A DNA stretch of 64,000 nt from Exiguobacterium sp. AM39-5BH (GCF_003467445.1 NZ_QSGS01000001.1:310001-374000), one strand, 5' to 3'. Shown: positions 44,535 to 53,764, numbered from the stretch's first letter. Program-made: numbers and translations. Notes: a model not told the origin generated them from the letters alone.

Positions 44535-45512
44535 GTGGCGAACTGGATTTCAAGCCAATTGGCAAGACTCGATATACCGACACCGTTTGAGGTCGGCAAT
44601 GTGAACGTCTATGTTGTCGAACATATGAACCGTTTCTTCATGGTCGATTGTGGACCGGACACGGGAGAAGCGTGGACCTCATTGACGACGCAGTTGGCCG
44701 AGATTGAGCTGACACTTGCGGACATTGACTTTTTATTTTTGACCCATCATCATGCTGACCATGCGGGTCAGGCGTGGCGCTTGCGTGACGCCTCGATTCC
44801 CGTATATGGACATGAGAAGCTCGTTCGCTACTTAGAACAGACGCCGAACTTCATCAAACGTGGCAATCAATTTTTACACGAGTTGGCACACTGGTTCGGG
44901 ACCCCGGAGACGATCGTGAACAAATTGCCTGATTATCGGGAGGCGCTACGTTGGATTGGTCCGACGACCGTCACGATGACGTTCGAGGATGGACAGGAGG
45001 TGACGAGTGACGGGGCCTGGAAGACGATTCATCTCCCTGGACACGCGAGTGACCAACTCGGATTGCTCGGACCAGGTGGCGTATTGATTGCGGGCGACCA
45101 TTTGATTGATACGGTGGAACCGAACCCGCTCATCGAACAACCTTATGAAGAGGAAGGGTTCGCCTCACCGGTCGTGCTCTACCTCGACTCGCTCCGAAAA
45201 CTTCAAGAAATTGACTTAAAGCTCGTCGTGAGCGGTCACGGGGAACCGATTCAAAAACCGCGTGCGTTAATCGAGGCGCGCATCGCGCAACGTTATGAGC
45301 GGAGTGAACTGCTTTTTGCCGATTGGGTTGACGGTCTGAGCGTATTTGACTGGTCGATGCGTCTGTATGGACGGAAGATGCGTCGCGCGATGCCGCTCGT
45401 CTTCAGTGAAGTGTTCGCGCGCTTGACGTTACTCGAGGAACGAGGGCGCGTCGTCAAATTGTTGACGGACGGAAAATGGATTTATATGAAAGCGGAGGAA
45501 ATGAAAGAATGA
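44535..45512 (+). CDS. MBL-fold metallohydrolase
   Basis: A 325-residue metallo-beta-lactamase-fold enzyme. The binuclear metal motif is LTHHHADHAGQ (about 74-84), and the later ligands lie in LPGHASDQLGL, IAGDHLID and VSGHGEP. A C-terminal helical domain of ~90 residues resembles glyoxalase II/LACTB-like proteins that accept thioesters or lactones. The proposed GTG start at 44535 has AAGGGG 10 bp upstream. Starting at 44514 would leave almost no leader after the promoter. Its end overlaps the SDR gene by 4 bp. Confidence 0.82.
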   Translation: MANWISSQLARLDIPTPFEVGNVNVYVVEHMNRFFMVDCGPDTGEAWTSLTTQLAEIELTLADIDFLFLTHHHADHAGQAWRLRDASIPVYGHEKLVRYLEQTPNFIKRGNQFLHELAHWFGTPETIVNKLPDYREALRWIGPTTVTMTFEDGQEVTSDGAWKTIHLPGHASDQLGLLGPGGVLIAGDHLIDTVEPNPLIEQPYEEEGFASPVVLYLDSLRKLQEIDLKLVVSGHGEPIQKPRALIEARIAQRYERSELLFADWVDGLSVFDWSMRLYGRKMRRAMPLVFSEVFARLTLLEERGRVVKLLTDGKWIYMKAEEMKE

Positions 45513-46255
45513 GACATATTGTCATTACAGGTGCGTCGAGCGGCTTTGGAGCCGCGTTGGCGCATTCTTTTTATGAGTCGGGTGCCCGTTTGACATTAAT
45601 CGCACGGAACGAGGAGCGGTTGCGCGAACTCGGGTCAACGTTATCGGCCGATTGGATGGTGGCCGACGTCTGTACCAACTATGACACGCTCGTGGAACAA
45701 GTCGAACGTACATATGGAGCAATCGACGTCTGGGTGAACAATGCCGGAATCGGCGAGTTCGACCTTGTCGTCGATCAAACGACCGACGTCATCGAAGAGA
45801 CGATGCGCTTGAACGCGACCGCCCCGATGTTGTTGGCGCGTAATTGTGCGCGAACGATGCGTCGCGGTGGTACGATCATCAACGTCTGCTCGCAAGCAGC
45901 GAAAGTTCCGACCCCGAAATCGGCCGTCTATGCCGGCTCGAAAGCAGCGTTGCTCCAGTTCTCGAACGCGCTCCGGTTGGAACTGAAGCCGGCTGGGATT
46001 CATGTGTTGACCGTCAACCCGGGACCGATTGCGACGCCATTCTTTCTTCGGGCCGACAAGAGTGGACGTTACGAAGCGAGTGTGAAATCAATTATGCTCG
46101 ACCCCGATCGTCTCGCGAAACGCGTCGTCGCGGCATGTGAGGCGTCGAAACGTGAAGTGAATGCCCCGTGGTGGATGGAACTTGGTGCGAAACTGTACGC
46201 AATGTGCCCGATCATGTTCGAACGGGTCGCAAAAAGGGGATTTGACAAAAAGTAA
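45509..46255 (+). CDS. Short-chain dehydrogenase/reductase
   Basis: A 248-residue classical SDR. The cofactor motif is TGASSGFGAALA at the N-terminus, NNAG at about 79-82, catalytic Ser in INVCSQAAK, and Tyr-Lys in YAGSKAA. VNPGPIATPFF follows. The Arg after the second strand suggests NADP use. The ATG overlaps the MBL stop (ATGA), and GGAGG lies upstream. Substrate unknown. Linkage to the MBL hydrolase suggests a shared pathway. Confidence 0.87.
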   Translation: MRHIVITGASSGFGAALAHSFYESGARLTLIARNEERLRELGSTLSADWMVADVCTNYDTLVEQVERTYGAIDVWVNNAGIGEFDLVVDQTTDVIEETMRLNATAPMLLARNCARTMRRGGTIINVCSQAAKVPTPKSAVYAGSKAALLQFSNALRLELKPAGIHVLTVNPGPIATPFFLRADKSGRYEASVKSIMLDPDRLAKRVVAACEASKREVNAPWWMELGAKLYAMCPIMFERVAKRGFDKK

Positions 46256-46289
46256 ATGTGTCAACATACAGAAAAAAGGGGGAGACACG

Positions 46290-47459
46290 ATGCGCCGATT
46301 GAAACAATTCGGTATGATGCTAGCACTCATCTTCCTCGCTGCCTGTGGGACGACGCGCGCCGAAATCGCACCGACGTTCGAACAGGCGGCCGAAGAAGCG
46401 AAACAGTCGACGGTCAATTTTTATATGTGGGGAGGCGATGACGGTATCAATCGCTATATCGATGAGTATGTCGCGCCCCGCCTGAAAGAGACGTATGACG
46501 TTGAGTTGAACCGCGTCCCGATGGACACGGCCGAATTCGTGCGTCAATTGTCGCTCGACAAGCGGGCGAATCGAGAAGAAGGGACAATCGACCTCATGTG
46601 GATCAATGGAGACAATTTCCGTAACGCCGCCGAGGCGGATCTGTTGCATGGTGACCTGCTCGACAAAATCCCGAACACCAAACTATTGAACGAGGACGCG
46701 CAAGCAACCGATGCGGGAACTCCGACGAACGGGCTCGAGGTCGCGTGGGGGAACGTCCAGTTCGTCATGCACTATGATGCGGACAAAGTGAAAGATCCGC
46801 CGACGACGTTCGACGAATTACATCGTTGGACCGAAGAAAATCCGGGCCGTTTCACGTATCCTGAAGTGACAGACTTCACTGGGAACGCGTTCGTCCGCCA
46901 TCTGCTTTACGCCGAGTATGGGGCTGCGGCAGGTGACGGTGAGATTCCAGACGATTTCTGGGAGAAACTCGCGACATGGTCACCATCTCTATGGAAACAA
47001 GGGACGACATATCCGAAATCGCTCGCCCAGCTTGACCAGTTGTACGCTGCAGGTGATGTCTGGATGACGATGGGCTTCAATGAGCGTCGTGCCGAGGCCG
47101 AGCGTGAAAATGGCGTGTTTCCTAGTGGAACACGGGCGCTCGTGCTCGAACATTCGATCGCCTCGACGCATTTTCTCGCCGTTCCATTTAACGCGACCAA
47201 TCCGAACGGTGCGCTCGTCGTCATCAATGAGTTGTTGTCACCGGAAGCTCAGCTTGCCAAACAAGACGCGACGTACTGGGGAGACGGGACGTCGCTTGAT
47301 TTGACGAAACTCGATGCGGTCGACCGTGAGGCCTTTTTGAAACTTGATGATGGCGTCACTTATCCTGACCCGGAACGTCTCGCTGAACGATCGATTCCCG
47401 ACTATGGGCCGGCCGTGATTGACGCGATTCGCGAGGAGTGGGACCGTGTCGCGCAGTAG
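46290..47459 (+). CDS. ABC transporter substrate-binding lipoprotein (YnjB-like)
   Basis: A 389-residue lipoprotein. The signal peptide ends FLAACG, with Cys18 as anchor. The mature domain is a type II binding fold: NFYMWGGDDGINRYIDEYV, GTIDLMWINGDNF and VAWGNVQFVMHYDADKV are characteristic of the YnjB family of E. coli, related to thiamine and spermidine binders. The ligand of the Ynj system is not established. AGGGGGAGA is upstream of ATG 46290. It overlaps the first permease gene by 14 bp. Confidence 0.83.
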   Translation: MRRLKQFGMMLALIFLAACGTTRAEIAPTFEQAAEEAKQSTVNFYMWGGDDGINRYIDEYVAPRLKETYDVELNRVPMDTAEFVRQLSLDKRANREEGTIDLMWINGDNFRNAAEADLLHGDLLDKIPNTKLLNEDAQATDAGTPTNGLEVAWGNVQFVMHYDADKVKDPPTTFDELHRWTEENPGRFTYPEVTDFTGNAFVRHLLYAEYGAAAGDGEIPDDFWEKLATWSPSLWKQGTTYPKSLAQLDQLYAAGDVWMTMGFNERRAEAERENGVFPSGTRALVLEHSIASTHFLAVPFNATNPNGALVVINELLSPEAQLAKQDATYWGDGTSLDLTKLDAVDREAFLKLDDGVTYPDPERLAERSIPDYGPAVIDAIREEWDRVAQ

Positions 47460-48219
47460 TCTATGGCTCAGTTTGTTCGTCCTGGCTTTGCCGTTCACCG
47501 GGGTCGCCTTCTTGATTTACGAGACTGTCGGCTTCGACTGGTCTGAATTGAACGATGCGGCCTGGCGCGCCAGTCTCGCCGTGACGCTGTATGTGACACT
47601 CGTCTCGACGGTCCTCTCACTTGTCATCGGCACGTGGCTCGCCCGATCGGTGTATCGGAGGCAATCGACATGGCTCGCATCACTGCTCAGATGGCCGATG
47701 TTCGTACCGCACGTCGCAGCAGCGTATTTATTTTATGTCTTGTTCTCGGGTGGCTTTCCGTTCTACGGGTTGGTGGAGGCGAACGAACGTCATCATCTCG
47801 TCGTCATCTTGACGTATGTTTGGAAAGAAGTACCGTTCGTGTTTTTGATGGTAATCGGGACGTACGCCCAATTGAACCAGGGCTATGTGGATATGGCGAA
47901 GACGCTTCAACTTACCCCGTTCGAACAATTTAAAGTGGCCGAATGGCCATTCCTCGTCAAACCGCTCCTTGACTCGTTTTGGGTACTCGTCGCGTTCATT
48001 TCGTTCGCCTATGAAGTGCCGGCCTTGTTAGGCGTCACGTTCCCCGAGTTGCTCGGAGTGCTCGCCTACGAACGATTGACGACCGGCCTGTTTTTAAATG
48101 CGTACGAGTCGTATGCGGTCGCCCTCATCTGGACGCTGTTCATCTTTATCGGTGTCATCGGCTCCTATAGCATGACGGCTAAACGACGACGGCGCATCGA
48201 ACGGGGGGTGAGACGATGA
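47446..48219 (+). CDS. ABC transporter permease, first half of a YnjC-like pair
   Basis: A 257-residue permease with six hydrophobic segments. The cytoplasmic loop GYVDMAKTLQLTPFEQFKVAEWP is the EAA coupling motif. In E. coli YnjC is a single ~510-residue chain with two permease domains; here the halves are separate genes. GTG 47446 has GAGGAG 8 bp upstream, inside the end of the binding-protein gene. The next gene overlaps by 4 bp. Confidence 0.82.
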   Translation: MSRSSLWLSLFVLALPFTGVAFLIYETVGFDWSELNDAAWRASLAVTLYVTLVSTVLSLVIGTWLARSVYRRQSTWLASLLRWPMFVPHVAAAYLFYVLFSGGFPFYGLVEANERHHLVVILTYVWKEVPFVFLMVIGTYAQLNQGYVDMAKTLQLTPFEQFKVAEWPFLVKPLLDSFWVLVAFISFAYEVPALLGVTFPELLGVLAYERLTTGLFLNAYESYAVALIWTLFIFIGVIGSYSMTAKRRRRIERGVRR

Positions 48220-48917
48220 GTCGGCTTATCGTCGCGGGTTTGATCCTGTTCCCGTTCATCGGGCTGTTTTTGGCGTTCCCGGCTGCGTTCAGTTGGGATG
48301 AGGCGTTCGGCAACACGGTCCTCTATGTCATCATCCTCGGCTTGGTCAACGTCTGGCTCGGCATCGGGACAGCGTGGTGGCTCATGTTCACCGACTCGAA
48401 ATGGAAAACTTCAGTCGAATGGTTCACGTTCCTGCCGTTATTCATACCGGTACTGGCCAGCATGTTCGGCATGTATATCGCTTTGGCGCCACTCGGCCTT
48501 GTCGGCACACACATTGGAGTTGGCCTCGTCCTGCTCGTCACGACGCTGCCTTATTCGATTCGGTTGGCGTATAACGCCATGTACGTGGTCGGTCGACCGC
48601 TCCTTGAACAGACGTTGACGCTCGCCCCGTGGAGCCGGTTCGGTTTCGTGCTGTTCCCGCTCTTGAAAGAGACGATTCGAACGATCGTCTTGTTCTCAAC
48701 CGTCATCGTCTTGAGTCAATTCGTGCTCGTCCAATTGATGGGGGCGGGGCTCATCCCGACGGTCACGACGCGTCTCTACCAAGCATATGCAGGCAATGAT
48801 GTCTCCCTTGCGTTACAGCATACATGGGTGCTCGTCCTCGTGCCGGTCCTGCTCTACCTTGGACTCGACGGATTGTTCAGCATGTGGATCAAATTGGTGA
48901 AAGGGCGATTGCGATGA
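48216..48917 (+). CDS. ABC transporter permease, second half of a YnjC-like pair
   Basis: A 233-residue permease with about six transmembrane segments. Its coupling loop reads RPLLEQTLTLAPWSRFGFVLFP. It starts with a 4-bp overlap (ATGA) after the first permease, with GGGGGGTGAG upstream. It would pair with the first permease as a heterodimer. The ATPase gene follows with another 4-bp overlap. Confidence 0.82.
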   Translation: MSRLIVAGLILFPFIGLFLAFPAAFSWDEAFGNTVLYVIILGLVNVWLGIGTAWWLMFTDSKWKTSVEWFTFLPLFIPVLASMFGMYIALAPLGLVGTHIGVGLVLLVTTLPYSIRLAYNAMYVVGRPLLEQTLTLAPWSRFGFVLFPLLKETIRTIVLFSTVIVLSQFVLVQLMGAGLIPTVTTRLYQAYAGNDVSLALQHTWVLVLVPVLLYLGLDGLFSMWIKLVKGRLR

Positions 48918-49789
48918 GTTTAGTGTTAACAGGAGTTCATAAACGTTTTAAAGACCGCGACGTATTACGCGGCATTGATCTTGAAATCCCGAACGGCGAG
49001 ATTCACGCCCTCGTTGGCGTGAGCGGGTCTGGGAAATCGACGTTGCTCCGTATTATTGCCGGGCTTGAGACGCTGGACGCCGGTAATTTGACTTGGGACG
49101 AGACGCCGCTCGACGGGGTGCCGCCTCACTTGCGCCGAATCACGATGTTATCTCAATCCCCGCTCTTGTTTCCGCATTTGACGGTCGGGGAGAACGTGAC
49201 ACTCGCCACGCCGAACCGATCGCGTCAAGAAGCAGAGGCGTGGCTCTCCCGCGTCCGACTGCCTGGTCGCTATGACGCTGAGATTCACGAGCTTTCCGGC
49301 GGAGAACAACAACGGGTGAGCTTTGCCCGGGCACTCGCGGCTTCGCCACGGCTCATCCTGCTCGATGAACCGTTCACGAACCTCGATCCCAATCTCAAAT
49401 ACGAGTTGCAGCGCTTGATTCGCGACCTCGTCCGTGAACTCGGGTTGACGGCGCTGCTCGTGACGCACGACCGGGAGGAAGCGATGCTCGTCGCTGATCG
49501 GGTGACGCTGCTCGAAGCGGGGCGTGTCCGCGCGAGCGGAACCCCACAAGTGTTAGCCGAGACGGAATCGACGTTCGGTGACTTTATTGAACTGGACGGC
49601 AGGCTATATCCCTCGCTTCACATCGAGGTGACGGACTCCCCGACGGAAGAGACGGTCGAGCTCGTCCGATCGTTCACGCGTTTCGGGCATCGTCTCGGCG
49701 AGTATCGCCGCGGGCAGGGGGACTATGTCATCTTGCCGCGAGATGAATCGTTCCGGGACGGCGAGACGTATTATTTGCGTAAGAAATAA
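48914..49789 (+). CDS. ABC transporter ATPase (YnjD-like)
   Basis: A 291-residue ATPase. Walker A is GVSGSGKST (about 35-43), the Q-loop is in TMLSQSPLLFPHL, the signature ELSGGEQQRVSFARAL, Walker B LILLDEPFTNLDP, and the switch His in LVTHDREEAML. A C-terminal extension of ~85 residues follows the ATPase core. It begins with ATGA overlap on the permease. It completes the four-gene importer. Confidence 0.88.
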   Translation: MSLVLTGVHKRFKDRDVLRGIDLEIPNGEIHALVGVSGSGKSTLLRIIAGLETLDAGNLTWDETPLDGVPPHLRRITMLSQSPLLFPHLTVGENVTLATPNRSRQEAEAWLSRVRLPGRYDAEIHELSGGEQQRVSFARALAASPRLILLDEPFTNLDPNLKYELQRLIRDLVRELGLTALLVTHDREEAMLVADRVTLLEAGRVRASGTPQVLAETESTFGDFIELDGRLYPSLHIEVTDSPTEETVELVRSFTRFGHRLGEYRRGQGDYVILPRDESFRDGETYYLRKK

Positions 49790-49800
49790 GGAGGAATTTC

Positions 49801-50382
49801 ATGTTGGACACGTATGGTAGCCGGTTCGTTCGTCCCGTCATCGAGCGCGGGGCCGATCGGCTCTTGAAATGGAAGTTTACCCCGAACGAAGTGACCGTCC
49901 TTGGAGGAATCATAGGTGTTTCAGTCGGCCTGTTCATTTATAACGATATGCTATGGACGGCCGTACTGCTATTATGGGTGTCGGGGCTGTTCGACGTCCT
50001 CGATGGGACGATGGCGCGACGTACTCAGAAAACAGGGTATGGGACAGTGCTCGACCTCGTGTTTGACCGCATTGTCGAGATTGCCGTCGTCATCGCGCTC
50101 GCCCTACGCCATCCAGAGCATATGCCGATCTTTCTCCTGTTGCTCGGTTCGTTCGTCGTGGCGATGACGTTGTTTCTCGCTGTCGGCGCGAGTAGCTCCC
50201 GTCGGTCTGAGAAATCATTCTATTATCAACCTGGGATTTTGGAGCGGACGGAATGTTTCATCTTGTTCACACTCATGATTTTGTTCCCGACGTGGATCGG
50301 CGTCATCGCGACGATTTTCGTCGTCCTTGAAGTGGCGACCATTTTGCAGCGGTTGTTCGAAGCACGGCGGATTTTAAGATGA
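49801..50382 (+). CDS. CDP-alcohol phosphatidyltransferase family protein (YnjF-like)
   Basis: A 193-residue integral membrane enzyme. The catalytic motif D-G-x2-A-R-x8-G-x3-D-x3-D is present in the segment starting VLDGTMARRTQK (near residue 63) and ending LDLVFD. About five transmembrane helices follow. Enzymes of this fold transfer a phosphoalcohol from CDP-diacylglycerol-type donors. AAGGAGG is upstream. E. coli ynjF likewise sits downstream of ynjBCD, so the linkage is conserved across phyla. Product unknown. Confidence 0.84.
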   Translation: MLDTYGSRFVRPVIERGADRLLKWKFTPNEVTVLGGIIGVSVGLFIYNDMLWTAVLLLWVSGLFDVLDGTMARRTQKTGYGTVLDLVFDRIVEIAVVIALALRHPEHMPIFLLLLGSFVVAMTLFLAVGASSSRRSEKSFYYQPGILERTECFILFTLMILFPTWIGVIATIFVVLEVATILQRLFEARRILR

Positions 50383-51308
50383 AGCCGCGTCTCGTTCTCG
50401 TCGGGCTTGGTCATGGACAGCTCGAGATTCTCGAGCAGCTCGACCGGCTCCGGGAACGATATGATGTCCAATACATCGGTGGACGTGAAACAATTTATAC
50501 GGGCGCGTTCCCGCAAGTAATCGCTGGCGAGATGGAGTCGGCGACGATACCGTTGCGAGCTGACGTCACGCCTGTCGCCCAACGTCTAATCGGGCTCGAT
50601 CCAAATGCTCGGATTGTGGAGACTGATGGCGGACAAGTCGGCTACGACCTTCTCGTGCTCGCGACCGGTGCGAAAAGTCGCGGTCTCGGAACGGGTCTCA
50701 AACCGATGACGTCAGACGTGTTGGACGATATTGTCGAGAGTGAGACAGTCACCATCGTCGGTGGCGGCAAGGCCGGGGTCGAGCTCGCCTTCGCATGCAT
50801 CCGGAATCGGCGACACGTGACATTGTGTGCGCGTCGACTGTTGCCGGGACTCCCGCACCGCGTCGTTCAGCGTATGGCACGGCGTCTCGTCCGGAGCGGC
50901 GTGACACTCATCTTGGCTCCGTTCCAACCCGGAGAAGAGGACGGACTCGTCTTGGATGCGACAGGTGTCGTTCCGGACGATTGGTGGTCAACGGCCGGAT
51001 TGGCCGAAGAAGCGTCGTTCATCGAGACCGATGACGATTTGCGGCACCCGGTGTATCGTGACGTTTTTATTACGGGCGATATGGCGGCCCGGTTGAACGG
51101 TGGCGTCGATGCCGTCCGTTCGGGCCGGCACGTCGCGCGTCTCTTGCTCGGCACACGGCGACCATTCAAATCGCGGACATCGCTCAATATTTTACTGACG
51201 ACCCCGGGACGGGCGCTCTTGACGTACGGGAAGTGGACGTGGCACGGGCGGTTGCCGTACCATTTAAAACGGATCATCGACCGACGTTATCTCGCACGAT
51301 TCAACTAA
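50379..51308 (+). CDS. FAD-dependent pyridine nucleotide-disulfide oxidoreductase-like protein (SelD-associated type)
   Basis: A 309-residue flavoprotein. FAD motif LVGLGHGQLEILEQL opens the chain, YTGAFPQVIAGEM and LVLATGAKSRGLG follow, then the NAD motif IVGGGKAGVELA (about 127), and FITGDMAARLNG near the end. The layout resembles the domain found fused N-terminal to selenide water dikinase in some bacteria, but no SelD part is present. Arg-rich stretches follow the NAD motif. No CxxC redox pair is seen. It overlaps the CDP-alcohol transferase gene by 4 bp. Role unknown. Confidence 0.75.
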   Translation: MKPRLVLVGLGHGQLEILEQLDRLRERYDVQYIGGRETIYTGAFPQVIAGEMESATIPLRADVTPVAQRLIGLDPNARIVETDGGQVGYDLLVLATGAKSRGLGTGLKPMTSDVLDDIVESETVTIVGGGKAGVELAFACIRNRRHVTLCARRLLPGLPHRVVQRMARRLVRSGVTLILAPFQPGEEDGLVLDATGVVPDDWWSTAGLAEEASFIETDDDLRHPVYRDVFITGDMAARLNGGVDAVRSGRHVARLLLGTRRPFKSRTSLNILLTTPGRALLTYGKWTWHGRLPYHLKRIIDRRYLARFN

Positions 51309-51310
51309 AC

Positions 51311-51339
51311 AAAAAGACGACCACGACGGTCGTCTTTTT
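51311..51339. terminator. Bidirectional terminator after the ynj-like cluster
   Basis: AAAAAGACGACC-ACGAC-GGTCGTCTTTTT. Symmetric T runs serve both the rightward operon and the leftward thioredoxin-like gene. Confidence 0.92.
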
Positions 51340-51341
51340 GT

Positions 51342-51656
51342 TTAGTCGTTTAACGTATCGAGGAAAGAACGGATTTGCATCTCCGTCTTGGCGTTCGCCG
51401 AGTGGAGGTGTTCTTGCTTGACGCCTTCTTTATAAAAGAGAAGTGACGGGATGCCCCGTACTTCTTGGGCGTCTGACAGTTCCGGCAACTCGTCGCGGTC
51501 GACGACGTACCAGTTAAACTGTGGATAGTCTTTGACGAGTTCATCGACGTACATATCGAGGCGACGGCAGTCCGGGCACCATGACGTCGTGAAGACGACC
51601 ATGCCTTTATCTTGAATGGCTTCTTGGAATTGCTGATCAGATTGAATCGGTTTCAT
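51342..51656 (-). CDS. Thioredoxin-family protein with WCPDC active site
   Basis: A 104-residue thioredoxin-fold protein. The active site is SWCPDCRRL (about 30-38), followed by the cis-Pro region RGIPSLLFYKEG. The Pro-Asp pair between the cysteines differs from the GP of classical thioredoxin and is typical of YtpP/YdbP-like proteins. GAAGGGAGAG is upstream of the ATG at 51656. Probably a disulfide or bacillithiol-linked redox protein. Confidence 0.85.
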   Translation of the reverse strand: MKPIQSDQQFQEAIQDKGMVVFTTSWCPDCRRLDMYVDELVKDYPQFNWYVVDRDELPELSDAQEVRGIPSLLFYKEGVKQEHLHSANAKTEMQIRSFLDTLND

Positions 51657-51777
51657 AAAAATCTCTCCCTTCACGTATATTGTCTTTGTAATCGTAATGG
51701 GCGTCAACCGATTGGCATTCTCGGTCGCGCCGCGATATGTGATACACTAATAAAAATAGAACCGCAAGGGATAGGTG

Positions 51778-52323
51778 ATGGTTATGGCGTTACGTCATGC
51801 ACTACTCGGGTTATTGACCCATCAACCCGCTACCGGCTATGCCTTGAACGCGACGTTCAAAGCGCAAATGATTCATTTTTGGCACGCCCATCATACACAG
51901 ATTTATCGTGAACTGTTAAAAATGGAAGATGAGTCGCTTGTCTCTTCGGAGCATGTGGCCCAACATGACTTACCAGATAAAAAGATTTACTCCATCACAG
52001 AGACGGGACGGCAAGAACTGATCGACTGGCTACGTCAGCCGACTTCGTACCAACCAAAGATGAAAGACGAGAACTTGCTCCGGGTCAGCCTGTTGCAGTT
52101 GCTCCCGCTCGACGAGGCGATTCGCTACGTCGAAGAGACGAAAGCGCATCACGAGCAAGTCGCCCATCAAATCCGGGCGTTCCAAGCGGCCCATCAGTCC
52201 GAGGCCGATACGCTCGGCTATTTACTGACGAGCGAGTATGCGATTCGGATGATGGAAAACTACGCCGGTTGGGCCGACTGGGCCATCGAGCAAATTAAAC
52301 AACGTGATACGAATGCGACCTGA
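51778..52323 (+). CDS. PadR-family transcriptional regulator
   Basis: About 181 residues. The PadR winged helix (1-85) starts MALRHALLGLLTHQPATGY and includes TQIYRELLKMEDESLV and the wing DKKIYSITETGRQEL. The C-terminal Vir_act_alpha_C-like helical domain spans about 95-180. Length and arrangement are those of the phenolic-acid regulator PadR (182 aa). No padC decarboxylase gene is adjacent. AAGGGA lies 8 bp before ATG 51778; ATG 51784 is an option. It is convergent with the AKR gene. Confidence 0.87.
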   Translation: MVMALRHALLGLLTHQPATGYALNATFKAQMIHFWHAHHTQIYRELLKMEDESLVSSEHVAQHDLPDKKIYSITETGRQELIDWLRQPTSYQPKMKDENLLRVSLLQLLPLDEAIRYVEETKAHHEQVAHQIRAFQAAHQSEADTLGYLLTSEYAIRMMENYAGWADWAIEQIKQRDTNAT

Positions 52324-52343
52324 CGTTCAGGTCGCATGTTTTG
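52315..52343. terminator. Hairpin spanning the stop codons of the PadR and AKR genes
   Basis: GCGACCTGA (52315-52323) pairs with TCAGGTCGC (52327-52335), followed by TGTTTTGTG. Both stop codons lie in the two arms. Confidence 0.7.
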
Positions 52344-53157
52344 TGTAGGGGTGGACCGGCAACCGTGCCAACAGTTCGTCAAGTTTGTCCGAATCGATGT
52401 CGGCTTGATCGGCGGCGATCAAGTCGTTCAATTGCTTGACCGAAGAGGCGCCTGGCAGGACGACGGCACACGTCCGTTTCGCGGCGGCGAGAGCGTACGC
52501 TTGAATCGGTGTCGGAATTGTCGGCAACACGTCGCGCAACTCTGAAGCGGACCATGCCTCGAAGCCTTTGTCCGCCAATCGTTCGGACCCTTCAGCGGTC
52601 AACAGCCCTTTGGCGAGCGGTCCGCGCCCGACAATCGGAATGTCGAGGTCGAGCGATTCGATTCGGCGGTCGAGCAGTGAGTATGGCGTCATCAAGACGT
52701 CGAGCTCACCGTGCTCGAGCCAATAGCGAATGACGTTCGGACGAAGCGAGGACAGTCCAATCTGTCGGATGACCCCAGCTTGCTTTTGCCGACGCATGAA
52801 AGCAATCGTCTCATCGAGGTCGTCCTCGAGCGTGCCGCCATGGATGTAATACACATCCAAAAAATCGGTTTGGAGACGTTCGAGCGAATCCGCCAGCGCT
52901 TGTTCCAAATGTGCGGCGCTCGGATCCCAGCGCATCCCGTCCTCGGTTAACACGTTCCCACCCTTGCTCGTCAAGAATAGCTCGTTTCGGCGTCCGGCGA
53001 ACGTCGAACCGACAAGACGTTCCACCTCGAAGTGATCATAGACGTCGGCCGAATCAAAGTGCCGAATCCCGGCGTCGTAAGCTGCCTCTAAAATTCGACG
53101 ACCTTCCGCTTCCCCGTGCTTTAAAATCGACATCGTACCTAACCCTAACTCTGGCAT
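52327..53157 (-). CDS. Aldo/keto reductase
   Basis: A 276-residue (beta/alpha)8 NADPH-dependent reductase. Catalytic residues appear as Asp and Tyr in FDSADVYDHFE, Lys in FLTSKGG and His in VYYIHGG. NADP-binding residues are in VLPGASSVKQLNDLIAA. The N-terminus is short (MPELGLGTMSI), lacking the first beta hairpin of many AKRs. AGGAGG is 7 bp before the ATG at 53157, so the start is secure. It is divergent from nudF. Substrate unknown. Confidence 0.88.
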   Translation of the reverse strand: MPELGLGTMSILKHGEAEGRRILEAAYDAGIRHFDSADVYDHFEVERLVGSTFAGRRNELFLTSKGGNVLTEDGMRWDPSAAHLEQALADSLERLQTDFLDVYYIHGGTLEDDLDETIAFMRRQKQAGVIRQIGLSSLRPNVIRYWLEHGELDVLMTPYSLLDRRIESLDLDIPIVGRGPLAKGLLTAEGSERLADKGFEAWSASELRDVLPTIPTPIQAYALAAAKRTCAVVLPGASSVKQLNDLIAADQADIDSDKLDELLARLPVHPYTKHAT

Positions 53158-53233
53158 TGATAATTCCTCCTTGTTCCGTCTGACGATATGAATCATAATC
53201 ACAGTATATAGGAAAAGTGAGGGGTACATACAA

Positions 53234-53764
53234 ATGGAAGAGAAAACGATTGAACGGGAAGTCATTTACGAAGGAAAGATTTTTAACGTCGAGAAACACG
53301 TCGTGTCGCTCCCGAACGGAGAGACCTCGGTCCGCGAACTCGTCTACCATAACGGAGCCGTCGCCGTTCTCGTCGTTGATGAAGACGACCGCATCGTCCT
53401 CGTCGAACAGTACCGGAAAGCGTTCGAGTCGATGTCACTCGAGATTCCAGCCGGGAAGTTGGAAGTTGGTGAGGAACCGCTCGCGAGTGCGAAGCGCGAA
53501 CTCGAAGAAGAGACCGGTTATACGGCCGAGACGCTCGAAAAAATCTTCTCCTTTTACGGGGCACCCGGTTTTTGTAGCGAGCGGGTCGATGTCTATGTTG
53601 CCCAAGGCTTGACGGCCGGTACGATGAACCTCGATGAGGATGAGTTTTTACAAGTCCAACGTTTCACGTTCGACGAGGCGGTCGACTTGTTGGCGAGTGG
53701 GCGCATCACTGACGCCAAGACGATTATGGCGATTCAGTGGTGGCAACTATCTAAATTGAAATGA
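53234..53764 (+). CDS. nudF: ADP-ribose pyrophosphatase (Nudix, NudF)
   Basis: A 176-residue Nudix hydrolase splitting ADP-ribose to AMP and ribose-5-phosphate. The Nudix box runs from GKLEVGEEPLASAKRELEEE to TGY (about 77-100). The N-terminal swapped beta strand with YHNGAVAVLVVDEDD is typical. It precedes fur by 112 bp, as in B. subtilis. The start ATG at 53234 is preceded by GTGAGGGG at about 9 bp. An imperfect inverted repeat (AAATGATTC/GAATCATTT) lies after its stop. Confidence 0.92.
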   Translation: MEEKTIEREVIYEGKIFNVEKHVVSLPNGETSVRELVYHNGAVAVLVVDEDDRIVLVEQYRKAFESMSLEIPAGKLEVGEEPLASAKRELEEETGYTAETLEKIFSFYGAPGFCSERVDVYVAQGLTAGTMNLDEDEFLQVQRFTFDEAVDLLASGRITDAKTIMAIQWWQLSKLK

